Shown here: positions 34,001-43,507 of the stretch, in pieces
Numbering within the stretch: position 1 is the first letter of the stretch
How the letters are laid out: every line of letters starts with the position of its first letter
Assembly (NCBI GenBank): GCA_015501595.1
Contig: JADNRX010000435.1
Location: 1 to 43,507 of the forward strand
Reading direction: 5' to 3'
Source of the DNA: Hymenopellis radicata
Lineage: Eukaryota > Basidiomycota > Agaricomycetes > Agaricales > Physalacriaceae
Length of the DNA stretch: 43,507 nucleotides
Program-made: the position numbers and the translations under genes
The notes under the pieces: generated by a model
Told to the model about the DNA's origin: nothing
Databases searched by the model: none
What the model saw: the letters and a program-made list of their open reading frames with translations, nothing else

Positions 34001-34827
34001 GCGATTTTCCCGCGCGGGGGATCCGTGAGTTATGTAGAGAGGTCCGTGAAGTGGAAACGGGGACTTAAACAAGTCAATTTGAGACGTAAGACGCAAATGG
34101 AGAGAATGCAAGCTGCGCCAAGGAGATGGAGCTGTGTCAAGGAGAAAATGGACACCCGGGTGAGTGAATTCCAGTGTGAGAATGACTGGAGCCACAGTGA
34201 GGCCGTTATCCATCTCAAGTTGAAAGGGCGAAGAACAGTAAATTTTAGGCGCAGTCCCGGAATGACATCAAGAAGGAATGTGTATGGCAACCGATAGCTA
34301 TGAGTGTGAGTGTCATATGAGTGAGAAGTATGTTCTTAACTCAAAGATGAATGCGGTCGCGGCGGCTGTCTGAAGGAAACGGACGCCCGGGTGACCAAAT
34401 TCGAATTCGAGCGGGTCGTTCTAGTATTCTAATCCCCGTCCCTCATATGTGGGATACCCAGAGTAAATCTACTGCTGTATGACCTAAAAATAGTCAGAGT
34501 CATGCTCGTACCATGCGATGAAGCCTGCATAAACTTGAGAATTCCCCGCTTGGGCAAAGTACTCGTTCTGCAGACTTTAGTCACGAAAAGACGGCCCGGT
34601 TCCTGACTGTAGTGGCAGAGACTCTGTTGCTCTCTGTGTTTTCTGTCTGTAGAGGCACCCCTCGGGTGAGCAAATGCGAGAGCGAGTGAGCGAGTGGCTA
34701 GTTCTCTACTGCTGGTACGCTTCTCTCGGGTGTTCTCAGTTGAAAGCAAGACCCGACTCAGGATGGTGTATGAGGATAGAGACTCTGTAAGAGCGAAGAA
34801 CAGTAAATTTTCGGCACAATACCCGAA
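33861..34827. repeat. 1-kb repeat, copy 1
   Basis: Begins CTAGTTCCCTACTGCTGGAA and recurs almost identically 967 bp later. Contains short hairpin words (GGAACCACGC-ACTGTGGTTC), the GC palindrome TTTTCCCGCGCGGGGGATC at about 34003, and a CTGTAG-GGC phrase. It interrupts the B2 gene at its left edge. No recombinase or transposase ORF. Confidence 0.85.
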
Positions 34828-35937
34828 CTAGTTCCCTACTGCTGGAACCACGCACTGTGGTTCTACCTGAGTCCAGTGGAACCACGCTAATCTACTTGGG
34901 TCTGGTGGAACCACGCTCTTCCAGACTGACTCCCGTGACTCCAGGCACGTTTTCCGGACCCGAGTAAGCGATTTCCCCGCGCGGGGGATCCGTGAGTTAT
35001 GTAGAGAGGTCCGTGAAGTGGAAACGGGGACTTAAACAAGTCAATTTGAGACGTAAGACGTAAACGGAGAGAATGCAAGCTGCGCCAAGGAGATGGAGCT
35101 GTGTCAAGGAGAAAATGGACGCCCGGGTGAGTGAATTCAAGTGTGAGAATGACTGGAGCCACAGTGAGGCCGTTATCCATCTCAAGTTGAAAGGGCGAAG
35201 AACAGTAAATTTTAGGCGCAGTCCCGGAATTACATCAAGAAGGAATGTGTATGGCAACAGATAGCTGTGAGTGTGACTGTCATATGAGTGAGAAGTGTGT
35301 TCTTGATGATTGAACTCGAAGATGAATGCGGTCGCGGCGGCTGTCTGAAGGAAACGGACGCCCGGGTGACCAAATTCGAATTCGAGCGGGTCGTTCTAGT
35401 ATTCTAATCCCCGTCCCTCATATGTGGGATACCCAGAGTAAATCTACTGCTGTATGACCTAAAAATAGTCAGAGTCATGCTCGTACCATGCGATGAAGCC
35501 TGCATAAACTTGAGAATTCCCCGCTTGGGCAAAGTACTCGTTCTGCAGACTTTAGTCACGAAAAGACGGCCCGGTTCCTGACTGTAGTGGCAGAGACTCT
35601 GTTGCTCTCTGTGTTTTCTGTCTGTAGAGGCACCCCTCGGGTGCGCAAATGCGAGAGCGAGTGAGCGAGTGGCTAGTTCTCTACTGCTGGTACGCTTCTC
35701 TCGGGTGTTCTCAGTTGAAAGCAAGACCCGACTCAGGATGGTGTATGAGGATAGAGACTCTGTAAGAGCGAAGAACAGTAAATTTTCGGCGCAATACCCG
35801 AACTGCGTCAAGGAGGGGAGTGTGAAGGAAACGAATGAATTCAAGAGCGTTTTACAAGATGTGCGTTGTTCGTTGTCTGCGTCTGTGGGAAATGGACACC
35901 TGGGTGAGTAAATTCGAGAGAGGAGAGTGTGAGGATG
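34828..35937. repeat. 1-kb repeat, copy 2
   Basis: Near-identical to 33861-34827 with scattered substitutions (for example GTAAACGGAG versus CAAATGGAG) and an extra tail of about 140 bp (35806-35937). Partial third and fourth copies start at 35938 and at about 37103. Confidence 0.85.
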
Positions 35938-35972
35938 CTAGTTCCCTACTGCTGGAACCACGCACTGTGGTT

Positions 35973-36303
35973 CTAATATTCTTCGCCTGGACCCACGCCC
36001 GTGGGTCCAGGCACACCATCTGCAGAAATCCTCCGCGCGTAGGATTTCCGCAGGTTGGACCCTGTCGAATCTCTCCGCGCGTAGGATTTCCGCAGGCTGG
36101 ACCCTGTCGAATCTCTACGCGCGTAGGATTTCCGCATGGACCCGAGTAATGGACCCTGTCGAATCTCTCCGCGCGTAGGATTTCCGCATGGACCCGAGTA
36201 ATGGACCCTGTCGAATCTCTCCGCGCGTAGGATTTCCGCAGGCTGGACCCTGTCGAATCTCTACGCGCGTAGGATTCCCGCATGGACCAGGGTAGCTCTC
36301 TAC
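35973..36303. repeat. CGCGTAGGATTTCCGCA array, block 1
   Basis: Six copies of CGCGCGTAGGATTTCCGCA joined by GGACCCTGTCGAATCTCT, with a 42-bp unit and a longer variant carrying GGACCCGAGTAAT. The block plus the following tRNA-like gene is duplicated at 36578-37080. Confidence 0.85.
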
Positions 36304-36436
36304 TGCAGTGCTCTAACTCTAGGAATAGTTAGGTGAGTTAGTGAGCGAGGCAGCATAACGCCTCTCTGAACTCGTTCGACTGCACAGGGAAGGTGTTCGC
36401 TAGGCAGCCGTCAAAAAAGAAAATCCCAAGTTCAAG

Positions 36437-36531
36437 TGGGTCAACCCAGACTCGAACTGAGGATGTTCTGCCATCAACGGTATGAAGATCATATGTTGAA
36501 CAGACGCGTTAACCCACTACGCCATTGACCC
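36437..36531 (-). tRNA. tRNA-like gene 1 with intron, anticodon uncertain
   Basis: The minus strand folds as a class I tRNA of 74 nt plus a 21-nt intron: acceptor GGGTCAA/TTGACCC (7 of 7), D stem GCGT/ACGC, anticodon stem TCTGT/GCAGA, variable ACATC, T arm CTCAG-TTCGAGT-CTGGG, discriminator A. A-box (TGGCGTAGTGG) and B-box (GTTCGAGTC) promoters are present. A T-rich terminator (TTTTCTTTTTT) follows within 30 nt. The loop reads TCAACA before the intron, which would make the anticodon AAC with an unusual C33, or CAA if shifted by one, so amino-acid identity is open. Could be a tRNA pseudogene or part of a SINE. Confidence 0.65.
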
Positions 36532-36577
36532 GCGCTGTACGGAAACTCTTATCGAATCTGTACGCCCGTGGGACCTA

Positions 36578-36790
36578 ATATTCTTCGCCTGGACCCACGC
36601 ACTCCATGTGCAGAAATCCTCCGCGCGTAGGATTTCCGCAGGTTGGACCCTGTCGAATCTCTACGCGCGTAGGATTTCCGCATGGACCCGAGTAATGGAC
36701 CCTGTCGCATCTCTCCGCGCGTAGGATTTCCGCAGGCTGGACCCTGTCGAATCTCTACGCGCGTAGGATTTCCGCATGGACCAGAGTAGC
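36578..36790. repeat. CGCGTAGGATTTCCGCA array, block 2
   Basis: Four copies of the unit of block 1, starting with the same TAATATTCTTCGCCTGGACC lead-in (35973 and 36578). It shows that a segment of about 600 bp including the tRNA-like gene was duplicated. Confidence 0.85.
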
Positions 36791-36945
36791 TGTCTAGTAC
36801 AGTGTTCTAACTCTAGGAAGGCTTAGGCTCATTGTGTTGCTAGGACTCAGTGAACCAGGCAGCATAATTCGTCTCTGAACTCGTTCCAGCGCCCAGGCAA
36901 AGTATTCCCCATGCAGGCGTCAAAAAAGAACATCCAAAATACAAA

Positions 36946-37031
36946 TCGGTCAACTCAGACTCGAACTGAGGACGTCCTGTCAACAAGAAGATCAGTTGAA
37001 CAGACGCGTTAACCAAGTACGCCATTGACCC
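36946..37031 (-). tRNA. tRNA-like gene 2 with shorter intron
   Basis: Same fold as the copy at 36437-36531: 74 nt plus a 12-nt intron. Acceptor GGGTCAA/TTGACCG (one end mismatch), D stem GCGT/ACGC, anticodon stem TCTGT/ACAGG, variable ACGTC, T arm CTCAG-TTCGAGT-CTGAG (5 of 5). A TTTTTT terminator follows. The loop before the intron is again TCAACT. The first-pair mismatch makes this the weaker copy. Confidence 0.58.
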
Positions 37032-37100
37032 GCGCTGTATGCAAAACCTTGTTGAATCTCTATGCGCGTGGAAGTTCCGCAGGCTGGACCCAATCTCTGG

Positions 37101-38060
37101 ACTAGTTACCTACGGCTGGAACCACGCACCGTGGTTCCACCTGGGTCCGTTGGAACCACGCTAATCTACCCAGGTCTGCTACCCAGGTCTGGTAGAACCA
37201 CGCTAAGCTACCCGCGCCATGACCCCAGGCCATACATGCACAACCCTCCTGCGTCTAAAATTTCCCCGCGCGGGGGATTTGTCCATCCATACATTCTCTA
37301 CTTGGAGGCTAACCATGACAGCGTACGCCAAACTTCCTCGCATAGGGAACTGACTACCCGTACCAATACAGGAAATCCCCGCGCGGGGAAATTTACATCA
37401 CATTCATATTCCGAGTGCTTGACACAGTACGCAAAACCTCACCCTACGGACGACTGACCGTTCATACAACTACAGGAAATCCCCCGCGCGGGGAGATTTG
37501 TATCACGTGACCAGTGTAAAATTCCCTGAGGAGAGGATCCAGGCATTCATATTTAGAGTACTTGATACAATATACAAACTCTGGCCCCAAGGCCGACTGG
37601 CCATTCATAGCACATACGACTGCAGAAAATCCCCCGCGCGGGGAGATTTATGTCACGTGAAAAGGTCTGGGCAGGATCTATCTAACAATGACACAGTATG
37701 TAGGATTTCCGCGCACGGGAAAACTTACCAAACTTACTATCATTTATACAACTACAGAAAATCCCCGCGTGGGGATAGACATAGGGTGACAGTATATAAA
37801 ATTCAGTGCTCGGACCATCTTGCATATGCTCACCGCGTATCGTAACTCATCTGGAATTTGCCATGCAGCACCTCATAGGAAAATTCCCCGGGTGGGGAGA
37901 TTTACGTGACAGGATAGCAGAAGTGAGATGAACCCATTGTGTGAGGCGTCCTATGCAGTCTGACTGCTCACTCCATTACAGAAGATTTCCTGCGGGCTTC
38001 CTACACCATACACATATAGAGATTTCCCCGCGCGGGGACTTCTGCTCTATTATGTCACAT
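37101..38060. repeat. Region of spaced GC palindromes
   Basis: Starts with a diverged piece of the 1-kb repeat (37101-37215). It then carries about eight copies of a palindrome with core CCCCGCGCGGGG between AT-rich arms (AAAT/ATTT) at about 37260, 37375, 37472, 37628, 37703, 37762, 37885 and 38022, spaced 60-160 bp with unrelated AT-richer sequence between. Two more lie in the 1-kb repeats (about 34003, 34970). No gene. Confidence 0.85.
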
Positions 38061-39020
38061 GATGGGCAGTTGATCCCATCAGCGGTCCGTGTTGACTCAG
38101 TCTGTTCCGAGTGAACTCGGGTTCGTTTCTACGATTTTCAACACTCACCATTCTGAATCTGCTATCTGTTTGGCTGTGTAAATCCTTGTTCTCACGCTGG
38201 AGGATCCTGACCTATGTATCTGCTACTCTTCCACTCTTCTTCCTATCCTGTATGTACCGATTTCCAAATGATGTCTCTCCTAGGGTTTTCGACACCCAGG
38301 AGTCCGAATACGGTGTCGGATTGCTGGCGCAGATCCTCATTCTTGCGCTGTAGCATCGTCACCTCTTCCCCGCCTCTCTGCCTGCATGATTTCTGCACCG
38401 TTTCCTTTGCTTTTTGGGGCGTCTGTAGTGTATTTGGCATGTCCGAATCGAATGGTGGCCTCCACTAGTGTGTGTGCGACCCCCCTGCTGCGCTGCCTCC
38501 TTATCAGTTAATTTAGATCGAATCCCAGTGTAATCTCCTCGCTTCTGCTGACCCCAGTGCCCTCGTCGTCTGTGATCCTAGCATTTTAGAGGCCTAGGAA
38601 TCAATTGCCATCGTCCCCGCACCTGCGCGATGCCATGTTCTGGCTCCAGGCCGTCATCACTTCCTTCGGCGATATTCTGGTCGCATTTTCCTGTGTTCTA
38701 ACCCCTCCAATGCACCCATTCTGATGTATCCTAATGTTATACAAACCCCGGAAGCCGAATCTGGCATCAGATTGGCCGCCCATCCTCATCATCTCACTGG
38801 GCTGCCCTACTCTCTATTCCCGTGCCCAGCTACTCTCCCACGGCATCTCCAATCTGCTGCCTCTTTCGCGGCACCTGTCCTCCTCCTCGAGCTATGATGT
38901 CTGACCCTCCATACACTCTCCATGCCCCACATACACGAGTCGCTATTGGCTTACAGTTTTAGATGCGCGCCGGTTAAACAGAAGATGATTTGACGTTGGT
39001 ATTGTATACATCAATGTAAA
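38061..39020. other. Gene-poor, possible coiled-coil relics on minus strand
   Basis: On the minus strand at about 38290-38420 a frame reads EEVTMLQRKNEDLRQQSDTVFGLLGVENP, coiled-coil-like. At about 38715-38790 a related DNA segment (CCGAAT-CGG--TCAGATTG) encodes GGQSDARFGFRGL. These look like two decayed copies of one sequence. No intact gene. Confidence 0.35.
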
Positions 39021-39498
39021 TTAGATATCGCTCTCGATTTTCCAATAATCACTATTCAGATCCGAAAAGGTATCTTCGTTACTCTCCTCCTTTTCGCTAG
39101 ATGACATTTCTGCGATCACCTCTTCTCGAGTTGCCAAGAGTTGACGCCACTTTTTCCACAATATCGCTGCACGTTGACATAGAGACACGTCACTTGCGGG
39201 AAGCGCTGGAACGTTCTTGGGATGGGCTAAGCGAGCAACGGGCTTGTAAATTCCTGTGGCTACCAGAAGTTCATGCTTTGGAATATCAGCATTAACTTCA
39301 AGCCATGTCAGAACACCGTCAATTTTAGGAATATCCTAAGACATATTTTTAGCTATTAAGTTGATAGAAATAGGATATACATACGATTAATCCAGCTTTT
39401 GAAAATGCGGCCTGTTGCAGATCAATTCGCTTTCCATGCCACAACAGACCTTCTTCGCGCTGCACATCTTCACCTGGGAGACACTCTTCTCGGTACAT
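39021..39498 (-). CDS. Two-exon C-terminal module or separate 142-aa gene
   Basis: Exons 39498-39385 and 39335-39021 join in phase (GTATGT donor, TTAG acceptor) to 142 codons from ATG 39498: MYREECLPGEDVQREEGLLW, then DIPKIDGVLTWLEVNADIPK, LVATGIYKPVARLAHPKNVP and an acidic end SDYWKIESDI. It starts 36 bp after the stop of the upstream ParB-like gene on the same strand, so it is more likely the last part of that gene through an unseen splice (possibly a GC-AG intron) than an independent gene. Function unknown. Confidence 0.6.
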
Positions 39499-39534
39499 TT
39501 TTATATCAGTCGTAAATTACATTCATTGTGATGA

Positions 39535-42500
39535 TTACTCGCCATTCCCATCAAGACTATCCGCCGCATCGCTTAGATTAGCTCCCTTCTTATTCGTTAC
39601 CTTTGTGCTACCAGATCCAGAAGCCTCCGGTTGAAGTGTACTTTGCGTATTCATCGGCGAGCCAATAAGTGCCTTGCGCGTCTCCTGAAACTCCTCAAAG
39701 TACTCGTCGACCTCCTGTGGCGTCGCATAATTCAAATTCAGCTTGACCACGCCCTCGCTCTCGAGTTTCTCCCTCGCCCAAGTCATATCGAGATCCGTTG
39801 CAACAAGATTAGGGTCCTGGATCAGAGCGCCCTCTTTGGCATACGAAAAGTAAACGCTCTATATGAGTAATGTTATCTTGTTTTTAGCTTCCGGCGTAGG
39901 ACAGAATAAATACCTTCAAAAGGTCATTTCGAGCGCGTCCGACCTCTTCCATACAAGTCGGCCTTTCGTCACCATCCTCCGCTGCGGCGCGTGGTTTCGG
40001 CGCAGTGCCGAAAAGAGCGTATTGATTGATCAGCTTATCCAGCTTTGAGCTAAACTCGATGAACCGCCGCTCGCCACGCTGAACCTCCGCATTCAGCATG
40101 ACCTGATCAGCGCTAAGACCCTTGAACGCGTCAGCGTCGCCGTGAGGCAACTTGTCCCATCCGCAGCTATAGCTCTCCGCGTAGTCATCACGATTATCGC
40201 AGAGTTGAAATATGTCGTGCCGGATCTCTGAAAAGAGAGGTCGATCCAAAAGGTCCTCATATACCTGAATGCGGCTTAGAGCTAGGAGAATGCTGTTCCA
40301 TAGGGATAGGACCTGATCGCTTGGTTTGGTCGTCGTGTTTTGAACGATATGCCAAGCATGTGACGTCTTGCGAAGCATGACAATGATCCGACTGAGAGCG
40401 AGGCGAAGAGGCCCAATAGCCGCAAGATCCGCATTGGACAGCTTTATCCTTGCGGCATTCGACTGCTCGTCGCGTCCCTTCACGAGGAACGAAACGGCGA
40501 GGTCCTCAAACTTTGCATATTCCGTCTCCTTCACCCCCATCTCCATGGCTAAGGTAGCATCCACACGCTTCGCGGTTTGCCTCCATTCCGGATAAGACTC
40601 CTTCAGCGGCATTGTGTGAAGGAAGTTAAGCGCATCCTGCCACCCACGTAGACGCCATTTCAGGAAAAGGAGAGTGAGCCTGTAGACCGCCTGATCCGTG
40701 CTGGCATCTTTGGTGTTGCGATCGATATATTGGATTACCATCGTCCATCCTGACGTTCGCTCACTCAGCGTTTTCTTCTCGCTGGTATTAGGTTTAAGAG
40801 CGCGGAAGTCTATCATTCCCGTAATCTGTCAGAGTTTAAGTATGATATCCAACAATCAGTATGGGTAGACGTACGAGCATGCAAAGATTTTTGAACGGCT
40901 TCATATCCTCCGGTCCTGCTACCCCTTTCCCATTGGTCCGAGGGAGACAGAGCGTTACCAGCGAGGCCAAGACCGTCTTGGTAAGGAGTGGCCAGCACGT
41001 ATCAGGAATGGCAAAAGAACGTCCGACATGGCTAAGCAGAGCCGTCTCGAAGAGGTAGAAGAAACGGACGCTTTCAATAGCAGGGCAGTTGGACAATACA
41101 TGCTCACGATACTTTTTGAACGCATCGGACCATGTTTTGGCTGTGCTTGACCCAGCAGCAGTTCCAAAGGTATCAAAGAAAATAGGCTCCAGATGTTCGA
41201 TGTAGGCACTGTCGAGAGCGGAAAGAACGTCATCGGAGGGTAGAGAGAGGGTGCCGTCCTCCAGATCCTTCATAATTTGGGCGCCGTACTGTCGCAGATG
41301 GGCAGACTGCTGCTTGTCGGGCATCGCTAAAAAGGAGGCTTTCGATGGTGCGATGTCAAAGCACTCATGATTCAGAATGCCTAACAGAGCGATACCGGTA
41401 CCAACGAGGCCCTCAAATATCTATATCAAATATCAACTATCGATAAACACCAATACAGGAACATACGCACGACGTCGACATGTTGAGAAATAACCTCAAA
41501 CTTCTTCTCATCATACCACACCTTCTCCTTTGCCTCCGCGGTTATGAGCGAGAAATGACGACGGTCGGAGAGTGATGTCAGAGTTCGCATCAACGTGGGA
41601 TTAAGAAGGATATTGCGAAGGCGAGTCGTACGCCTCTCAGCATCGACCATTTGCGTCACCGTCAGCTGCAATTTCGCAGCAAAGGTGCGCTCTGAAGGAT
41701 TGGGGCCAAGAGCGCGTAACTCTTTGAGCATAGTCCATATGATACTTGTTCCCGTCTCATCGGCCGTAATCGGACGAACATTGGATGCCAGACAGAGAAG
41801 CAAATCGACCTCATCATCCTTTTCAGCATGAATACCCTCTGGAGCATGTCATCAGACAACGAAAGTTAAATAGGTTGGCATACGCACCGGAGGAGTAGAA
41901 TTTGCAAAGCCATTTTCCTTGACTCTGACGCGCCGCTCTAAGCCCTTTCAGCCTCACAATCAAATCCTCTATTGCGTCTCCTTCCCCTGCATCGTTAATC
42001 AGTTTGTTCAATGTCTTCATCCGCTTATCGAGGTCCTTGATGACATAGTCCTGAAGCAAGGCACGTCGGTGATTGCCGTTCAGAAGGAAGATGGTTACGT
42101 CCTTCTTGGTGGTATGAAACTTGACGTCCTCGAATGGCCCGATGTACGACATCGTCAAGGTACTCATATCAACATCCCTCCTCGAGCAGACGATCGTCAT
42201 GGCAAAATCGGTACTGTCGTTGTAGATTAACTTTCCGCCATTGGATTGCTCCCAGATCTGCTTCACAACGGGGACGTTAATGCTTCGGTCATGAATGGCA
42301 CCCGTAGCAATCTTCGGCTGCGTCTCGTCATCTTCGGCCGTATCAAAGTGTACGTTCCCCATGCCTATCATGATATCAGGCTTCTCCAACCTCATCATAA
42401 GCGACTTGCGTCTCTCTTCCGGCAAGCCGTTGACCCTCTCCTCTGAGAGACGAAACTGTCGATGATGTTCAGCGTAAACTCTATGCAACTAGCGTTATAT

Positions 42501-43435
42501 TTACCTGAGCAACTTTGTCGGCATAGCTGCCTTTGGCGGTCGAAGCGGTTGACGCTGCCTGGATTTCCCTCAGCACAACCAGGCGCGTATAAGTGTCATG
42601 CCCACATACCTTTATATTGGACCTCTTCTCCGGCTTCGCCTTCTTGTTTCGCTGCTCTGAGTCTGACTGAATGGAGCTACAGTACGTGGTATCTCTGAAA
42701 AATGATATAAACCTACCTCCGCCGGGGAAGCTGCACGACGTTTAGCTCCCTGCACGAAATGAGAAAGGGTATGATGAGCAGCCAGACAATCGCAACGTAC
42801 CCCTTTACTCGGAGCATCTCCTTGCTTTCCACGAGATCGGTTCTATGAAAAAGGTCACCCAGGAGGCCAAATTCGCAGTCAGCAGAGTAGCTTACCGTAG
42901 TCGACTTTGTAGTGCCTCCTTGTTTGACCACTGGAGCGCTTCCGTTCTTTCCTGCTTGCTTTGGCTATACAAATGCTGAGAATACGAAGAAGACGTGTGC
43001 AGAATGACGTACTGGAGGCTCACTGTCATCTATCGGGGCGTCATCCTGTAAGGAAATGGTCACCCAGGTGGACGTTTCCATGTCGCCCAATTCCTACCTC
43101 ATCATCCTCAGAGCTATCAACCTCTATAACCTCCATATGGCGCATAAGCAGCTGACGGTTATCACTCTAGATAGGTGTTAGTACACGTAGGGTTTGTAAA
43201 TGAATCTACGCACATTGTCCTCGAGCTTGACTCTAGCTTTCGTCTGCCTAGGAGCCGGCGTATCGTCCATTTCGACGTCCTGCTCTAACGTCAACATATG
43301 GCATGGATAGCAGACGAAGACGTACAGAAGTAGGAGGTACAAGAACTTGTGCTGCTCGCACCTATATCGTTTGTGAGTTATGAGGGAAAGCCAATAAGAA
43401 AAATCCTCTACAGTTGCGGTAACCTTGGGGGCCAT
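39535..43435 (-). CDS. Second large ParB-like (GNHR-motif) fungal protein
   Basis: A minus-strand gene with about a dozen exons, roughly 1,100 aa; boundaries are approximate in the 5' part. It starts MAPKVTATVEDFSYWLSLIT (ATG 43435; TTATAAAA at 43480-43487). Small exons then encode disordered acidic and basic segments (EVIEVDSSEDDE, DDAPIDDSEPP, AKPEKRSN). The exon at 42485-41888 has KPDIMIGMGNVHF, then DVTIFLLNGNHRRALLQDYV (GNHR at about 42065-42076) and ends LCKFYSSG at an intron. After it come helical exons (LLLCLASNVRPITADETGTS; IFEGLVGTGIALLGIL; FFYLFETALLSHVGRSF; MIDFRALKPNTSEKK) and a tail with VKLNLNYATPQEVDEYF. The order GxHR, basic helix, short-SG-intron, then L-x-x-N helix matches the gene at 24772-28635, so they are probably distant paralogues. 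No nuclease residues can be claimed. Confidence 0.72.
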
Positions 43436-43479
43436 GCGTAAAGGAAAGAACGATACCAATACCGATCACACGGAGCGTC

Positions 43480-43487
43480 TTTTATAA
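43480..43487 (-). promoter_or_regulatory. TATA box of the second ParB-like gene
   Basis: TTATAAAA on the minus strand, about 45 bp before the ATG at 43435. A divergent partner, if there is one, would lie beyond the right end of the window. Confidence 0.5.
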
Positions 43488-43507
43488 CAGATTGGAGGAA
43501 TTGGTAA

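Noticed and set aside
33861..35972. LTR retrotransposon with the 1-kb units as LTRs
   Set aside because: Units are directly adjacent, no TG...CA ends, no internal gag/pol, no primer-binding site.

Overview
The window is a stretch of fungal nuclear DNA, almost certainly from an agaricomycete basidiomycete. The genes have many 45-60 bp GT-AG introns and TATA boxes, and two families here are ones I associate with basidiomycetes: a two-domain single-pass membrane protein and an AGC-type kinase. The middle looks subtelomeric. A 635-bp satellite (about 6.1 units, 13.09-16.95 kb) is followed by degenerate telomere-like TTTAGGG repeats (17.04-17.3 kb), a pyrimidine-rich minisatellite, and then a telomere-linked-helicase-type gene.

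Layout. 1-9.9 kb: gene-poor, decayed DNA. It holds an RNase H-like fragment (0.1-1.1 kb), a charged coiled-coil gene (3.8-5.0 kb), one good membrane-protein gene (6.28-7.90 kb) and two related TA-flanked MITEs (1980-2234 and 8249-8501). 9.9-13 kb: a six-exon AGC-like protein kinase that stops about 130 bp before the satellite. 18.17-24.13 kb: one gene whose exons join in phase to about 1,886 aa, with N-terminal Cys/His fingers, a central tyrosine-recombinase-like domain (R, K, R, then H-x8-Y), and a C-terminal RecQ-like helicase. It lies between two direct repeats of about 43 bp (18033 and 24603), each containing a 24-bp palindrome.

24.7-34.0 kb: two divergent gene pairs. In pair 1 a large minus-strand gene with a ParB-like GGHR motif and an acidic, exon-duplicated tail (24772-28635) faces a small plus-strand gene (28859-30056). 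Pair 2 (30607-31357 minus; 33229-34000 plus) is a diverged and damaged copy. The plus-strand genes are homologous with matching introns, the minus-strand genes share a short C-terminal motif, and the two promoters align over about 41 bp. A 147-bp tandem array now sits inside the second shared promoter.

33.9-38.1 kb: repeats, including 1-kb tandem duplications, CGCGTAGGATTTCCGCA arrays, two intron-containing tRNA-like genes and a series of GC palindromes. 39.0-43.5 kb: a second large ParB-like gene on the minus strand, with a GNHR motif and an intron at the same place as in the first.

The most interesting reading is that a recombinase-helicase gene with candidate recombination sites sits next to a family of eukaryotic ParB-like genes that travel with a divergent partner. 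The domain evidence is motif-level only, and mobility or joint function is inference.
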